Part shown: one piece after another, positions 24,469 through 32,790 of the stretch
How the letters are laid out: the number at the start of each line of letters is the position of its first letter
Numbering within the stretch: position 1 is the first letter of the stretch
Assembly (NCBI GenBank): GCA_032251435.1
Contig: JAVVEH010000040.1
Location: forward strand, 1 to 37,719
Reading direction: 5' to 3'
Length of the DNA: 37,719 nucleotides
Source of the DNA: JAVVEH01 sp032251435
GTDB taxonomy: Bacteria > Verrucomicrobiota > Lentisphaeria > Oligosphaerales > MVZH01
Position numbers and translations under genes: made by a program
Notes under the pieces: generated by a model
Databases searched by the model: none
The model's input: the letters and a program-made list of their open reading frames with translations, nothing else
Told to the model about the DNA's origin: nothing

Positions 24469-27420
24469 TCACCCTAATTTCCCGCAACACTGCTTATATT
24501 TTTTTCCACTGCCGCAGGGGCACGGGTCATTGCGCCCGACCTTCGGCTGGACCCGCCGCATGGTCACCGCCTTCTGCGGCGGCCGCATGGCGCTGCGCCC
24601 GCCTTGGGATGGCTCGGCGTCGTCAAACGGTTCCACGTCCTCATGATGCTCCCGCACCTGGTCCGGGGCCGGGGCCGCGGATTGAAAAGCGGACGGATTG
24701 GTGGAGGACCGGAACATGTGTGAAAGCACCTGGTCCTTAATGTTGTCCAACAAATCGGAAAACAGCCGATAGGATTCCTGCTTATACTCAATCAGGGGAT
24801 CGCGCTGTCCGTACCCGCGCAAGGCGACGGCCTGCCGCAAATCGTCCATGGCGTAGAGATGCTCCCGATATAATTCATCAATCCCCAACAGCATGATCTG
24901 CCGTTCCAGCCAGCGGATGGCTTCGGGATTTTCCGTCTTCTCTTTAATCTGGTACGCCTCATCGATCAGGGTGACCACCTCGTCGGCCAACGCCTCGGTA
25001 TCCACCTTTTTGTCATCGGCCAACGACAGTTTGGTGAAGTCGATCGGGAATGTTTTCATCAGCCAGTCGAGGAACAGACGCGTGTCGAACACTTTTCCCC
25101 GCTCCGCTTCCCGCTGCGCCAGTTCAACGCGTTCCATGACCGCCGTGTAAACAAAATCAAACAGCATTTCCCGCGGATCATCGGTCAACAGGATGTCTTT
25201 CCGCATGCCATAGATCACCGTCCGCTGCTTATTCATCACATCATCATATTCCAAGGTGCGCTTGCGCACGCTGAAATGCTGTTGCTCCACGCGGCGCTGG
25301 GCCCGCTCAATACTGCTGTTGAGCATGCCATGGGAGAGTTCCTCACCCTCTTCGAGCCCGAGCTTGGTCATGATCGTGGCGATCCGGTCGGAACCGAACA
25401 AACGCATCAAATCATCTTCCAACGACACGTAAAATTTGGAGGAGCCGGGGTCTCCCTGCCGCGAGCACCGACCCCGCAACTGGCGGTCAATCCGGCGGGA
25501 GTCATGCCGGGCGCTGCCGATCACATGCAGACCGCCCAGGTCTTTCACACCTTCGCCCAATTTGATGTCGGTTCCCCGGCCAGCCATATTTGTGGCGATC
25601 GTCACCGCTCCGCGTTGCCCCGCCCGGGCGACAATCTCGGCCTCGCTTTTGTGGTTTTTAGCGTTCAAGACATTGTGGGGGATCCGCTTGCGCTGGAGCA
25701 TGCGGCTAAGGAGTTCTGAGACATCCACGGACACTGTCCCGACCAGCATCGGGCGGCCCAGGTGGTGATTTTCCTCAATTTCCTCGATAATGGCGTTGTA
25801 TTTTTCCCGTTTGGTCTTAAAAATCCGGTCATTCGAGTCAATGCGGATACATGGCCGGTTGGTGGGAATAATCACCACATCCAAATCATAAATTTCTTTA
25901 AACTCGGTCAACTCCGTTTCCGCCGTCCCCGTCATCCCCGCCAGTTTTTCATACAGGCGGAAGTAATTTTGAATGGTGATGCTGGCCAGCGTCTGGGTTT
26001 CCCGTTCAATGGTCACCCCCTCTTTGGCCTCCAAGGCTTGATGCAGGCCTTCACTGAACCGCCGCCCCGGCATGAGGCGCCCCGTGAACTCATCCACAAT
26101 CATCACTTTATTTTCCTGCACCACATACTGCACATCTTTTTCAAACACGCAGTAAGCCCGTAACAGCTGCGAGATATTGTGAATTGTCTCGCTTTGATGT
26201 TCATATTGAGTTTGCGCCGTGGCCCGGCGTTTGGCTTTCTCCGTGTCGCTCAGAGATTCATCGGTGTCGATCTGGCTGAAGATTTCCGCCAAATCCGGAA
26301 TGACGAAGGCCTCCGGCTCACCAGGTCGTAATTGATTACGCCCTTTGTCCGTCAAGTCCGCTTCACCGCTGCGCTCACTGATGGTGAAATAGAGCTCTTT
26401 GCGGAACTCCTGCAGCAGCCCGCGGTTTGAATCGCTGTGGATTTCCATGTCCCGGCGCTCAATTTTTTTCCGCGCCTCGGGGTCTTCCATCAGGCGCATG
26501 AGCTGTTTGTGTTTGGGCATCCCCAAGCGGACCAGACAAAACAAATCAAAGGCCGCTGATACGGATTCATCGTCCCCTTTTTCCAGTAAGTCTTTACCGT
26601 CTTGAATGAACCGGGCGCACAGCAGGGATTGACGGCGGTAGAGGTCGGCGACAGCGGGCTTCAACTGGTCGTAGCGGTGGGTGGAGACCGCGGCCGGACC
26701 GGAAATAATCAAGGGTATCCGCGCCTCGTCGATTAAGATGTTATCCACTTCGTCAATAATCACAAAGAAATGATCGCGCTGCACCAGGCGTTCCCGTTCC
26801 CGGGCCATGCCCATGTCACGAAGGTAATCAAACCCGAATTCACTGTTCGTGCCGTAGGTGATGTCGCATTCATACTGCTCGCGGCGGAGTTCGGGGGACT
26901 GGTCGTGCTGAATACAGCCCACCGTCAGCCCCAAATAGCGGAAAACAGCGCCCATCCACTCGGAGTCACGCCGCGCCAGATAATCATTCACCGTCACCAA
27001 CTGGCAATTGCGCCCCGAGAGGGCGTTGAGATACAACGGCATCGTGGCGACCAGAGTTTTTCCTTCCCCGGTGGCCATTTCAGCGATGTCCCCGCGGTGT
27101 AAAACAATGCCGCCGACAATCTGAACATCATAAGGAACCATATCCCAGACCAACTGGTGCTCAGTCACCGTGATCGTCTGCCCCACCATGCGCCGACAGG
27201 CGTTTTTCACCACCGCGAAGGCTTCGCACATGATGTCATCGAGTGTCTCGCCGTCAGCCAGGCGCTTTTTGAACGCCCCGGTCATGCCTTTAAGTTCATC
27301 CTCGGTCAACGCCTGGTATCCTAATTCCAGCTCATTCACCCGGGCGACCAAGGGTTCCATCTTTTTTAATGTCCGCGCGTTACGCGTGCCGAACATTTTT
27401 TTTAAAAACCAGCCAATCAT
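24469..27420 (-). CDS. secA: Protein translocase ATPase SecA
   Basis: A 983-aa motor of the general secretion pathway, driving preproteins through SecYEG. Walker A is MATGEGKT (115-122) and the DEAD-type box DEVDNILIDEARIPLIISG (from 223). The preprotein cross-linking domain carries an insert (about 260-400) of the longer type seen in Bacteroidota/PVC SecA. Further motifs are TNMAGRGTDIKLG and the helical scaffold/wing domains, and the C-terminal zinc tail is NDPCPCGSGKKYKQCCG. All motor motifs are intact. The start at 27420 has GGAG 9 nt upstream and gives the usual N-terminus (LKKMFGTRNARTLKKMEPLV). The open frame continues to 27681 through repeat-like sequence and is not coding. The zinc tail is nearly identical to that of the radical SAM enzyme at 34185-35417. 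Confidence 0.98.
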   Translation of the reverse strand: MIGWFLKKMFGTRNARTLKKMEPLVARVNELELGYQALTEDELKGMTGAFKKRLADGETLDDIMCEAFAVVKNACRRMVGQTITVTEHQLVWDMVPYDVQIVGGIVLHRGDIAEMATGEGKTLVATMPLYLNALSGRNCQLVTVNDYLARRDSEWMGAVFRYLGLTVGCIQHDQSPELRREQYECDITYGTNSEFGFDYLRDMGMARERERLVQRDHFFVIIDEVDNILIDEARIPLIISGPAAVSTHRYDQLKPAVADLYRRQSLLCARFIQDGKDLLEKGDDESVSAAFDLFCLVRLGMPKHKQLMRLMEDPEARKKIERRDMEIHSDSNRGLLQEFRKELYFTISERSGEADLTDKGRNQLRPGEPEAFVIPDLAEIFSQIDTDESLSDTEKAKRRATAQTQYEHQSETIHNISQLLRAYCVFEKDVQYVVQENKVMIVDEFTGRLMPGRRFSEGLHQALEAKEGVTIERETQTLASITIQNYFRLYEKLAGMTGTAETELTEFKEIYDLDVVIIPTNRPCIRIDSNDRIFKTKREKYNAIIEEIEENHHLGRPMLVGTVSVDVSELLSRMLQRKRIPHNVLNAKNHKSEAEIVARAGQRGAVTIATNMAGRGTDIKLGEGVKDLGGLHVIGSARHDSRRIDRQLRGRCSRQGDPGSSKFYVSLEDDLMRLFGSDRIATIMTKLGLEEGEELSHGMLNSSIERAQRRVEQQHFSVRKRTLEYDDVMNKQRTVIYGMRKDILLTDDPREMLFDFVYTAVMERVELAQREAERGKVFDTRLFLDWLMKTFPIDFTKLSLADDKKVDTEALADEVVTLIDEAYQIKEKTENPEAIRWLERQIMLLGIDELYREHLYAMDDLRQAVALRGYGQRDPLIEYKQESYRLFSDLLDNIKDQVLSHMFRSSTNPSAFQSAAPAPDQVREHHEDVEPFDDAEPSQGGRSAMRPPQKAVTMRRVQPKVGRNDPCPCGSGKKYKQCCGKLG

Positions 27421-27509
27421 CACTATTTTCTCCAGAGTGGACGAATGGGTATACGACTCCGGGGCACAGGCAGTAGAGGAAAAACCGGACCCGCGAAAAA
27501 AGAACTCAT

Positions 27510-27537
27510 ACCATAGCCCGCATTCCCCGTTTGTAAA
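27510..27537 (-). promoter_or_regulatory. Candidate secA promoter
   Basis: On the - strand, TTTACA (27537-27532, five of six matches), 16 bp, TATGGT (27515-27510, four of six). Transcription would start near 27503, about 80 nt before the secA start. Confidence 0.4.
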
Positions 27538-27541
27538 CAGG

Positions 27542-27630
27542 TGTTTCGCAATGGGCCAGCGATGAAGAGTCATTGCTGCCGTTGATTCGTGATTCGTGAT
27601 TCGTGATAGGTGGTTGTTTCGCAATGGGCG
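27542..27630. repeat. 15-bp direct repeat TGTTTCGCAATGGGC, two copies
   Basis: The same 15 bases occur at 27542-27556 and 27616-27630, 74 bp apart. A 7-bp array lies between them. The second copy runs straight into the GC-rich flank of the inverted-repeat element. Confidence 0.8.
27586..27613. repeat. Heptamer array ATTCGTG x3 plus ATAGGTG
   Basis: Three perfect tandem copies of ATTCGTG and one variant fill 27586-27613. A related, more degenerate four-unit array lies at 37218-37245. Confidence 0.85.
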
Positions 27631-27657
27631 CCGCCGCATAAGCGCTAACTTAATGTC

Positions 27658-27699
27658 CAATATCCAACACGGAATATCCAATATCCAGAACCTAATCCA
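27658..27699. repeat. Degenerate heptamer array around CCAATAT
   Basis: Six consecutive 7-base units read CCAATAT, CCAACAC, GGAATAT, CCAATAT, CCAGAAC, CTAATCC. The 7-bp register equals that of the neighbouring arrays although the sequence differs. Confidence 0.6.
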
Positions 27700-27729
27700 A
27701 TTTTGTGCTCAGACCGATTCAGGAATTTA

Positions 27730-27869
27730 GTTCTGGAGACCGCCGCAGGCAGAGCCGGAGCGTAGCGACGGCAACGTTCTGGAGACCGCCGAAGGCAGAG
27801 CCGGAGCGTAGCGAACGGCAACGTTCTGGAGACCGCCGAAGGCAGAGCCGGAGCGTAGCGAACGGCAAC
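27730..27869. repeat. 47-bp tandem repeat, three copies, cut by the scaffold gap
   Basis: Copies lie at 27730-27775 (46 bp, one deletion and one substitution), 27776-27822 and 27823-27869; the last two are identical. Each contains GACCGCCGAAGGCAGAGCC and then GGAGCGTAGCGAACGGCAAC. There are no spacers, so it is not CRISPR. The unit is not a multiple of three and shifts frame, so it is not coding. The third copy ends exactly at the N run, so the true array is probably longer. Confidence 0.92.
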
Positions 27870-27969
27870 NNNNNNNNNNNNNNNNNNNNNNNNNNNNNNN
27901 NNNNNNNNNNNNNNNNNNNNNNNNNNNNNNNNNNNNNNNNNNNNNNNNNNNNNNNNNNNNNNNNNNNNN
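27870..27969. other. Scaffold gap of 100 N
   Basis: Exactly 100 Ns, a common default for an unknown gap size. It sits inside a repeat array, which explains the assembly break. The real length and content are unknown. Confidence 0.99.
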
Positions 27970-27995
27970 GTTTTTCTTTTTTAGAATGAACTCAG

Positions 27996-28107
27996 TGTTG
28001 AATGTTGGGTGTTGAGTGTTGAGTGTTGAATGTTGAGTGTTGAATGTTGAGTGTTGAATGTTGAGTGTTGAGTGTTGAATGTTGAGTGTTGAATGTTGAG
28101 TGTTGGA
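27996..28107. repeat. Heptamer array TGTTGAR, 16 units
   Basis: Sixteen uninterrupted 7-bp units fill 112 bp. Units are TGTTGAA or TGTTGAG, except a second unit TGTTGGG and a last unit TGTTGGA. A and G alternate at the last base in a nearly regular way, suggesting growth by 14-bp or larger blocks. Confidence 0.95.
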
Positions 28108-28351
28108 TATTCAAGCCAACTTGAGCACGATTCGCGCATCAAGTTAGCGCTTATGGGGCGCCGCCGCGGGTTGAGCGTCAGACCGGGGCGACATGGAAAA
28201 CCGGATCACGGAATACTGGAACGGGATGACAGTGTAAGCGGGGTATGAAAAACTTCGGGCTAACCGCCCCCGGTAAAATGATTCTGTGTGAATTTGGCGT
28301 ATAGTACCGCTCACCCGGGACTGTTCTTCCGCCGTTTTTCAGGGTCAGCTT

Positions 28352-28954
28352 ATGTCCGGTTTGGAAATATTTTTTATCGCGGTCGGTTTAGCCATGGACG
28401 CGTTCGCCGCGGCGATCACCAGCGGCATGACGATTCATCATATTCAGGTGAGCGGCGGCGCCCATAGCCGCCGCAGTGAGTTGCTCCAATGGCTGATTGT
28501 GGCCCTGTGCTTCGGCTTTTTCCAGGCGGCGATGCCCGTCGCCGGCTGGTATTTAGGCTCCATCGCGAAGGCCTGGATCGAGCCGATAGACCACTGGATC
28601 GCATTCACGCTGTTGACGTTGGTTGGCGGCCACATGGCCTGGGAAGCGTGGCGAAACGGGGGGGATGACGCGGAAAAAGATCCACGCAGCCCGACCAGTC
28701 CGCGGATGCTGCTGATCATCGGCACAGCCACCAGTATTGACGCTCTCGCGGTGGGAGTTTCCATCGCCGCCCTGGGTGTGGACATTTGGCACCCGGCGGC
28801 GGTCATTGGCGTGGTGACGGCGGTTCTAAGTTTCGCCGGCACATGGATCGGTGACACAATGGGCCACCTTTTTGAGCGCAAGCTGGAATTTTTAGGCGCC
28901 GGCATTTTAATATTCATCGGCCTGAAAATTCTGCTTCAGCACCTTTGTTTCTGA
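28352..28954 (+). CDS. mntP: Manganese efflux pump MntP
   Basis: A 200-aa inner-membrane protein exporting Mn2+, protecting against manganese excess. It has six membrane segments in the MntP/YebN pattern, with the two conserved acidic helix motifs AMDAFAAAITSG (about 14-25) and SIDALAVGVSIAAL (about 129-142), and the closing GDTMGHLFERK...GAGILIFIGLKIL. Length is normal. The start has AGGG 7 nt upstream. A TATAGT box at 28300-28305 could be its -10, but no good -35 precedes it. I looked for a manganese (yybP-ykoY) riboswitch in 28168-28351 and did not recognise one. The gene stands alone and converges with the Lol operon. Confidence 0.93.
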   Translation: MSGLEIFFIAVGLAMDAFAAAITSGMTIHHIQVSGGAHSRRSELLQWLIVALCFGFFQAAMPVAGWYLGSIAKAWIEPIDHWIAFTLLTLVGGHMAWEAWRNGGDDAEKDPRSPTSPRMLLIIGTATSIDALAVGVSIAALGVDIWHPAAVIGVVTAVLSFAGTWIGDTMGHLFERKLEFLGAGILIFIGLKILLQHLCF

Positions 28955-29030
28955 TTATGAAGTCGGCCGCGCGGGGTTTCTCATCGGCGCGTGACAGTTC
29001 TCCGCGTCAGTCACCCCGTCCGGGGGCCGA

Positions 29031-29699
29031 TCAGCTTCCAGGGGTCACACGGCCATCAGTCAGGTGCAGAACCCGTTGGGCACGACGGGCGCAGGCGGGA
29101 TCATGGGTCACCATCACAATGGTGCGGCCATCCGTGGTGTTCAACTCTGTCAAAATACGCATAATGGTCTCCGCGGCGTCCGCGTCCAAGTTGCCGGTCG
29201 GCTCATCGGCCAGAATAATATCCGGGTTATTCACCAGCGCCCGGGCCATGGCCACCCGTTGCTGCTCGCCGCCGGACAACTCCAGCGGCCGATGTTTGAG
29301 GCGGTTCTCCAGCCCAAACCGGGTCAACAACTCAACCGCGCGTTTTTCCGCCCTGGACCGGGATTGTCCCCAGCCGCTGGCGGGCAGCGCCACGTTCTCC
29401 ACCGCGGATAATTCCGGCAACAGATGATAACTCTGGAACACAAAGCCCAGGTGGTGCCGCCGCAGACGCGTAGCGGCGCTTCCTGTCATCTTTTTACCCA
29501 GGCACCGGACGTGGCCGCCCGTCGGCCTGTCCAGTCCTCCCAGCAAGTGCATCAGCGTGGTCTTGCCGCTGCCGGAAGCGCCGGTCAGGGCGACCCACTC
29601 ACCCGCCTGGATGGCCGCGCTCACGCCCCGCAAAACGTCCACCTGATGGGGACCCATCCGGTAATATTTTTCCACATTGTCAAGGTCAAAAACAGTCAC
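29031..29699 (-). CDS. lolD: Lipoprotein-releasing ABC transporter ATPase LolD
   Basis: A 222-aa ATPase that powers extraction of outer-membrane lipoproteins from the inner membrane. Walker A is GASGSGKTT, the Q-loop VFQSYHLLPELSAVENVALP, the ABC signature LSGGEQQRVAMARALVNNP, Walker B IILADEPTGNLD, and the H-loop VTHD. LLPELSAVENV and LADEPTGNLDA are typical for LolD/MacB. The GTG at 29699 has AGGTGG 7 nt upstream and gives the usual N-terminus. A GTG at 29717 overlapping the lolC stop (GTGA) is the alternative. It is the last gene of the envelope operon and pairs with the LolC/E permease just upstream. MacB-type exporters are less likely, since the neighbour is a LolC/E-type permease. Confidence 0.93.
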   Translation of the reverse strand: MTVFDLDNVEKYYRMGPHQVDVLRGVSAAIQAGEWVALTGASGSGKTTLMHLLGGLDRPTGGHVRCLGKKMTGSAATRLRRHHLGFVFQSYHLLPELSAVENVALPASGWGQSRSRAEKRAVELLTRFGLENRLKHRPLELSGGEQQRVAMARALVNNPDIILADEPTGNLDADAAETIMRILTELNTTDGRTIVMVTHDPACARRAQRVLHLTDGRVTPGS

Positions 29700-29713
29700 G
29701 TTGATTCCACCTG

Positions 29714-31000
29714 TCACCCGTCATCCTGCAAAGCCCTGGCCGGTTGAATAAAGGCCGCGTAAAGCGCGGGGAGCAAGGAGGCCCCCACGCAGATAAGGAA
29801 GGCTAAACCCACAATCACCAGCAAATCCCCCGGCTTCACCCAGGCGGGAATCTGAGTCAAATGATACAACTCCTGGGGGAAGACTTCCACGCCCCAGACT
29901 CGGCCGAGAACATCAGCGATCCGGTTCCGGGAATGGATGATCAGCAGCCCGGCGCCCGTTCCACACGCTGTTCCCAACGCCCCGATCACCCCTCCCTGGA
30001 GGACAAAAACCCGGGCGATGGCGAAGCGCCCCATGCCGACCGCCCGCAACACGCCAATATCGCGGGTCTTTTGAATAACCACCGTCAGCAGCGTGCCTGA
30101 AATGCAAAAGGCCGCCACAACCACAATAAAGGACAGCACCAGCATCATTAAATTCTTTTCCACCCGCAGGGCTGCGAAGAGCTGGGCGTTGGCTTGTTGC
30201 CAGGTCACGACACGGAAATGCCGGTCCAGGGCCGCTTCCACCGCGGCGGTTTCTTTTTCCATGTTAAACGGATCCTTCACTTGGGCGTGCACACTGGTGG
30301 CCACGCCCCAATCCAGCCCCGTCACCTCCGCCGCCTGGTCAATGTGCATGAAAACCATGTTGGAATCATACTCATGCAATCCCATCAAAAAGATCCCCGC
30401 GACGACCACCTCCTCGGGCAGAAAAACATCCCCGTCATCATCGATTTGTATGGACCCGTCATCATTCCACTGAATCGACTCAGTGAGTTTTCCCGGTGAA
30501 TGAATCAGCACCGTGTCACCAATCCGAACCCCCATCTCCAGCGCCAGCTGGCGGCCAATAAGGACTTCGCCCTCTTCAATGGCGTATTTGCCATCGACAT
30601 TGTGAATCAGATTGGTCACCCTCCCTTCCAATTCCGGTTGAATTCCCCGCAGAAATTTTATGTTTATTTTTTTTTCGCGCTGGACCAGAATCGGGCTTTC
30701 AATTATCGGCGCGCCCCGCAAGCCGACGGCGTGAAGCGCGTCAAGAATCGGCGACGGATCCTCAATCACACCGGGAACGCCGTCGGCGCTGTACCCCGGA
30801 AGAATCTCCAGATGCGCCTGCATTTCAATGATCCGGGCCTTGATATCCCGGTCAAAGCCGGACATGACGGACATCACCACGATTAAAATCGCCACCCCCA
30901 GGGTCGGACCGGCGACAGACAAAAGGGTAATGAGTGAGAGGAAGTTGCGCTTGGGGCGCAAATACCGGAAGGCGAGAAAGAAATCAGCGGGAAGTCGCAT
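29714..31000 (-). CDS. lolC: Lipoprotein-releasing system permease (LolC/LolE)
   Basis: A 428-aa permease. One membrane segment at the N-terminus (about 20-50, SLITLLSVAGPTLGVAILIV) is followed by a periplasmic MacB-PCD-type domain and a FtsX-type membrane domain with three segments (about 280-415). Opening motifs FFLAFRYLRPKRNF and MSGFDRDIKARI are typical for LolC/E. Only one permease gene is present, so the complex probably has two identical copies (LolF-like), as in many bacteria outside the Enterobacteria; the gene letter is therefore approximate. There is no clear Shine-Dalgarno. It starts 11 nt after the small membrane protein gene. Confidence 0.9.
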   Translation of the reverse strand: MRLPADFFLAFRYLRPKRNFLSLITLLSVAGPTLGVAILIVVMSVMSGFDRDIKARIIEMQAHLEILPGYSADGVPGVIEDPSPILDALHAVGLRGAPIIESPILVQREKKINIKFLRGIQPELEGRVTNLIHNVDGKYAIEEGEVLIGRQLALEMGVRIGDTVLIHSPGKLTESIQWNDDGSIQIDDDGDVFLPEEVVVAGIFLMGLHEYDSNMVFMHIDQAAEVTGLDWGVATSVHAQVKDPFNMEKETAAVEAALDRHFRVVTWQQANAQLFAALRVEKNLMMLVLSFIVVVAAFCISGTLLTVVIQKTRDIGVLRAVGMGRFAIARVFVLQGGVIGALGTACGTGAGLLIIHSRNRIADVLGRVWGVEVFPQELYHLTQIPAWVKPGDLLVIVGLAFLICVGASLLPALYAAFIQPARALQDDG

Positions 31001-31011
31001 GGGAAGCGGGT

Positions 31012-31266
31012 TCAGTCTTTCTTGAATTTACTGAACGGCAGGGCCGGCAGCGTGAGCATGGCGGCGGCGACCCCCGTGGCCAGGGAATACACAATAATCT
31101 GCTCCCATCCCCGCCACTGCCGCTCCAGAATGTTAAACACCACGAAGCCGCATCCTCCCCCGCAGACGAGGATGATCACCACGTTGGCCGCCCAGCGCAC
31201 CATACGAATCATGAGCAGCATGGCGGCGAGCACTAAGACGACGGAAACCATACATTCAACAACCAT
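31012..31266 (-). CDS. Small membrane protein, 84 aa
   Basis: Unrecognised 84-aa protein with about three membrane segments (6-23, 27-46, 58-76) and a basic tail (FSKFKKD). An excellent ribosome binding site (GGAGGAG, 7 nt before the ATG) supports it as a real gene, although its start overlaps the NfeD-type gene by 11 nt. It lies between the NfeD-type protease and LolC in the same operon, suggesting an envelope role. No family can be named. Confidence 0.7.
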   Translation of the reverse strand: MVVECMVSVVLVLAAMLLMIRMVRWAANVVIILVCGGGCGFVVFNILERQWRGWEQIIVYSLATGVAAAMLTLPALPFSKFKKD

Positions 31267-32719
31267 TGTCGATCTCCTCCACCACGGTTCGTCCGGCGCT
31301 CACATCCACAACCCGCACGGGAGCGCCTTTTTTGACACATTCACCAGTCGTCACCACATCCACCCGTTGATCGCCGAAAAAGGCGATGCCAGCCGGCCGC
31401 AGCAGGGTGCCGGCGACCCCGGTCCGTCCCAGTAAGGCCGACCGGTCATCGTGCGACACATAGCCGCTCTCATGGCTCAGCGACGCGCTCAACACCATTT
31501 GGCCATACATCTTTGTTTTAGGAAGCCACAACGATAATAGCCAGGCGCCAATCAGCGACAGGAAAATACTGAGGGTGAATTTCGCCAGAGCGCCCTGCAA
31601 GTACAGTAACGCCCCCGGCATGTCGAAGGGCTCCGCCGTCGGCTGGGGGGTGAAGGTCGGCAAATGCGGCATCATCCCCATCACTGTTCCGACGGAAATA
31701 AGTAAAATGCCGGTGAACCCGGCGATGCCGAAACCGGGAATCACGAAAATCTCCAAGGCCAGCAAAAACAGCCCGATCATGACTAACACGATGTCTTCCA
31801 GGCCCGCCAGCCCGGCGACATAATGGCCGAAGAAAAACACCGCGAGGCAGGCGATTCCACAGATCCCGGGAATGCCGAAGCCCGGAGTTTTAAGCTCGAT
31901 AAAGACACCTAAAATACCTAATGTGAATAACATCGGGCCGAGGGCCACGATAAACCGCGCCAGCGTTTCCGCCGGTTCCTCCTCGAACCGGACGCGCCGG
32001 GCGTCGCCGAGGCCGGCCAGTTCCAAAACCCCGTCCAGGGAATCCACGGTGCCGGCGCTCAGAACCGGATCCGTGGACGGCGGAATCACCTCCGCGGCAT
32101 CCATGGCGGTGAGATTCAGCAGCTTCCCCGCCGGGCAAATGACTTTATCCCCGATCTTAACTTCCAATGACGGATCGACCATGGCCATGGCGACCCGGTC
32201 ATTGTGCCCCTTTTGCTGGGCGTAATTTTTCACTAGCGACCGGGTGGCGGAAAGAATTTTTTCCTCAACGTTTTCCGGCAGTTCCTCAACCCCTCCCCCG
32301 GGTTTCATTAAAATCGGCAAAGCGCTGCCGATGGTGGCGGACGGATGCATGTAAATTTTATCCGTGGCGAAACTCAGGATGGCGCCGGCGCTTAAGGCGT
32401 CCGTGTTAATAAAGGTGTAAACCGGAATCTTCTGAGAGAGCAGCCAAACCCCGATTTCCTTGGTTTCCCGCAACCCCCCGCCGGGCGTGTTGACCACGAG
32501 AATCAACGCGTCAGGCTGGATCCGTTCCACTTCCCGGAAGGCCCGCCGGAAGACCATCATCAGGGATTTGTCAATCGGCCCGTCCAAAGGCAGCACAAAC
32601 ACGGTCTTTTCATCCGCTGCCGGGACCGGACTCTCCGGCCCGGTCCGGGCCCATGAGCGGGCGGAGAAAGCGGTGATGATCAAGGCGACAAATGACCAGC
32701 GGAAAAGAGGTTGAATCAT
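31256..32719 (-). CDS. NfeD-family membrane-bound serine protease
   Basis: A 487-aa protein. A signal peptide (MIQPLFRWSFVALIITAFSA) leads into a ClpP-fold domain (about 38-260) with NTPGGGL at 77-83, the catalytic serine S110 in DALSAGAILS, and a downstream lysine, probably K154, completing the Ser-Lys dyad. Four or five membrane segments (about 270-400) and a C-terminal OB-fold NfeD domain follow. The long NfeD form cleaves hydrophobic membrane proteins such as stomatin partners; no stomatin/SPFH gene is adjacent here. The start at 32719 has GGAG 8 nt upstream. An upstream ATG at 32773 would spoil the signal peptide. It overlaps the small membrane protein gene at its 3' end. Confidence 0.92.
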   Translation of the reverse strand: MIQPLFRWSFVALIITAFSARSWARTGPESPVPAADEKTVFVLPLDGPIDKSLMMVFRRAFREVERIQPDALILVVNTPGGGLRETKEIGVWLLSQKIPVYTFINTDALSAGAILSFATDKIYMHPSATIGSALPILMKPGGGVEELPENVEEKILSATRSLVKNYAQQKGHNDRVAMAMVDPSLEVKIGDKVICPAGKLLNLTAMDAAEVIPPSTDPVLSAGTVDSLDGVLELAGLGDARRVRFEEEPAETLARFIVALGPMLFTLGILGVFIELKTPGFGIPGICGIACLAVFFFGHYVAGLAGLEDIVLVMIGLFLLALEIFVIPGFGIAGFTGILLISVGTVMGMMPHLPTFTPQPTAEPFDMPGALLYLQGALAKFTLSIFLSLIGAWLLSLWLPKTKMYGQMVLSASLSHESGYVSHDDRSALLGRTGVAGTLLRPAGIAFFGDQRVDVVTTGECVKKGAPVRVVDVSAGRTVVEEIDNGC

Positions 32720-32790
32720 TGCCTGAGCTCCAAAAATAACACGTGAAAAACGGCCCGGAGGGATGCCGGCCATCGTGTCGGCGGTGACCG

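Larger units (their letters stand above)
27639..28154. mobile_element. Putative MITE-like element with terminal inverted repeats, interrupted by scaffold gap
   Basis: Perfect 14-bp inverted ends, ATAAGCGCTAACTT at 27639-27652 and AAGTTAGCGCTTAT at 28141-28154. Directly outside them the same GC-rich word GGGCGCCGCCGC appears in direct orientation (27627-27638 and 28156-28167, with one extra G on the right), like a target-site duplication. Inside are heptamer arrays, three 47-bp tandem repeats and 100 Ns, but no transposase gene. Both ends also share the inner motif AATATCCAACA in inverted orientation. A non-autonomous element is one reading; paired dispersed repeats of another kind are another. 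Confidence 0.4.

Noticed and set aside
27421..27681. 87-residue N-terminal extension of SecA
   Set aside because: The frame is open, but it translates heptamer repeats and a candidate promoter. The ATG at 27420 has a good ribosome binding site and gives the normal SecA N-terminus.
27730..27869. CRISPR array
   Set aside because: The 47-bp copies are head-to-tail without spacers, and no cas gene is present.
27639..28154. Integron attC sites around GCGCTAACTT/AAGTTAGCGC
   Set aside because: The words do not fit the RYYYAAC/GTTRRRY rule, there is no integrase or cassette gene, and the pair is better explained as inverted ends.
28168..28351. Manganese (yybP-ykoY) riboswitch before mntP
   Set aside because: I could not find its conserved loops; only short ordinary pairings are present.
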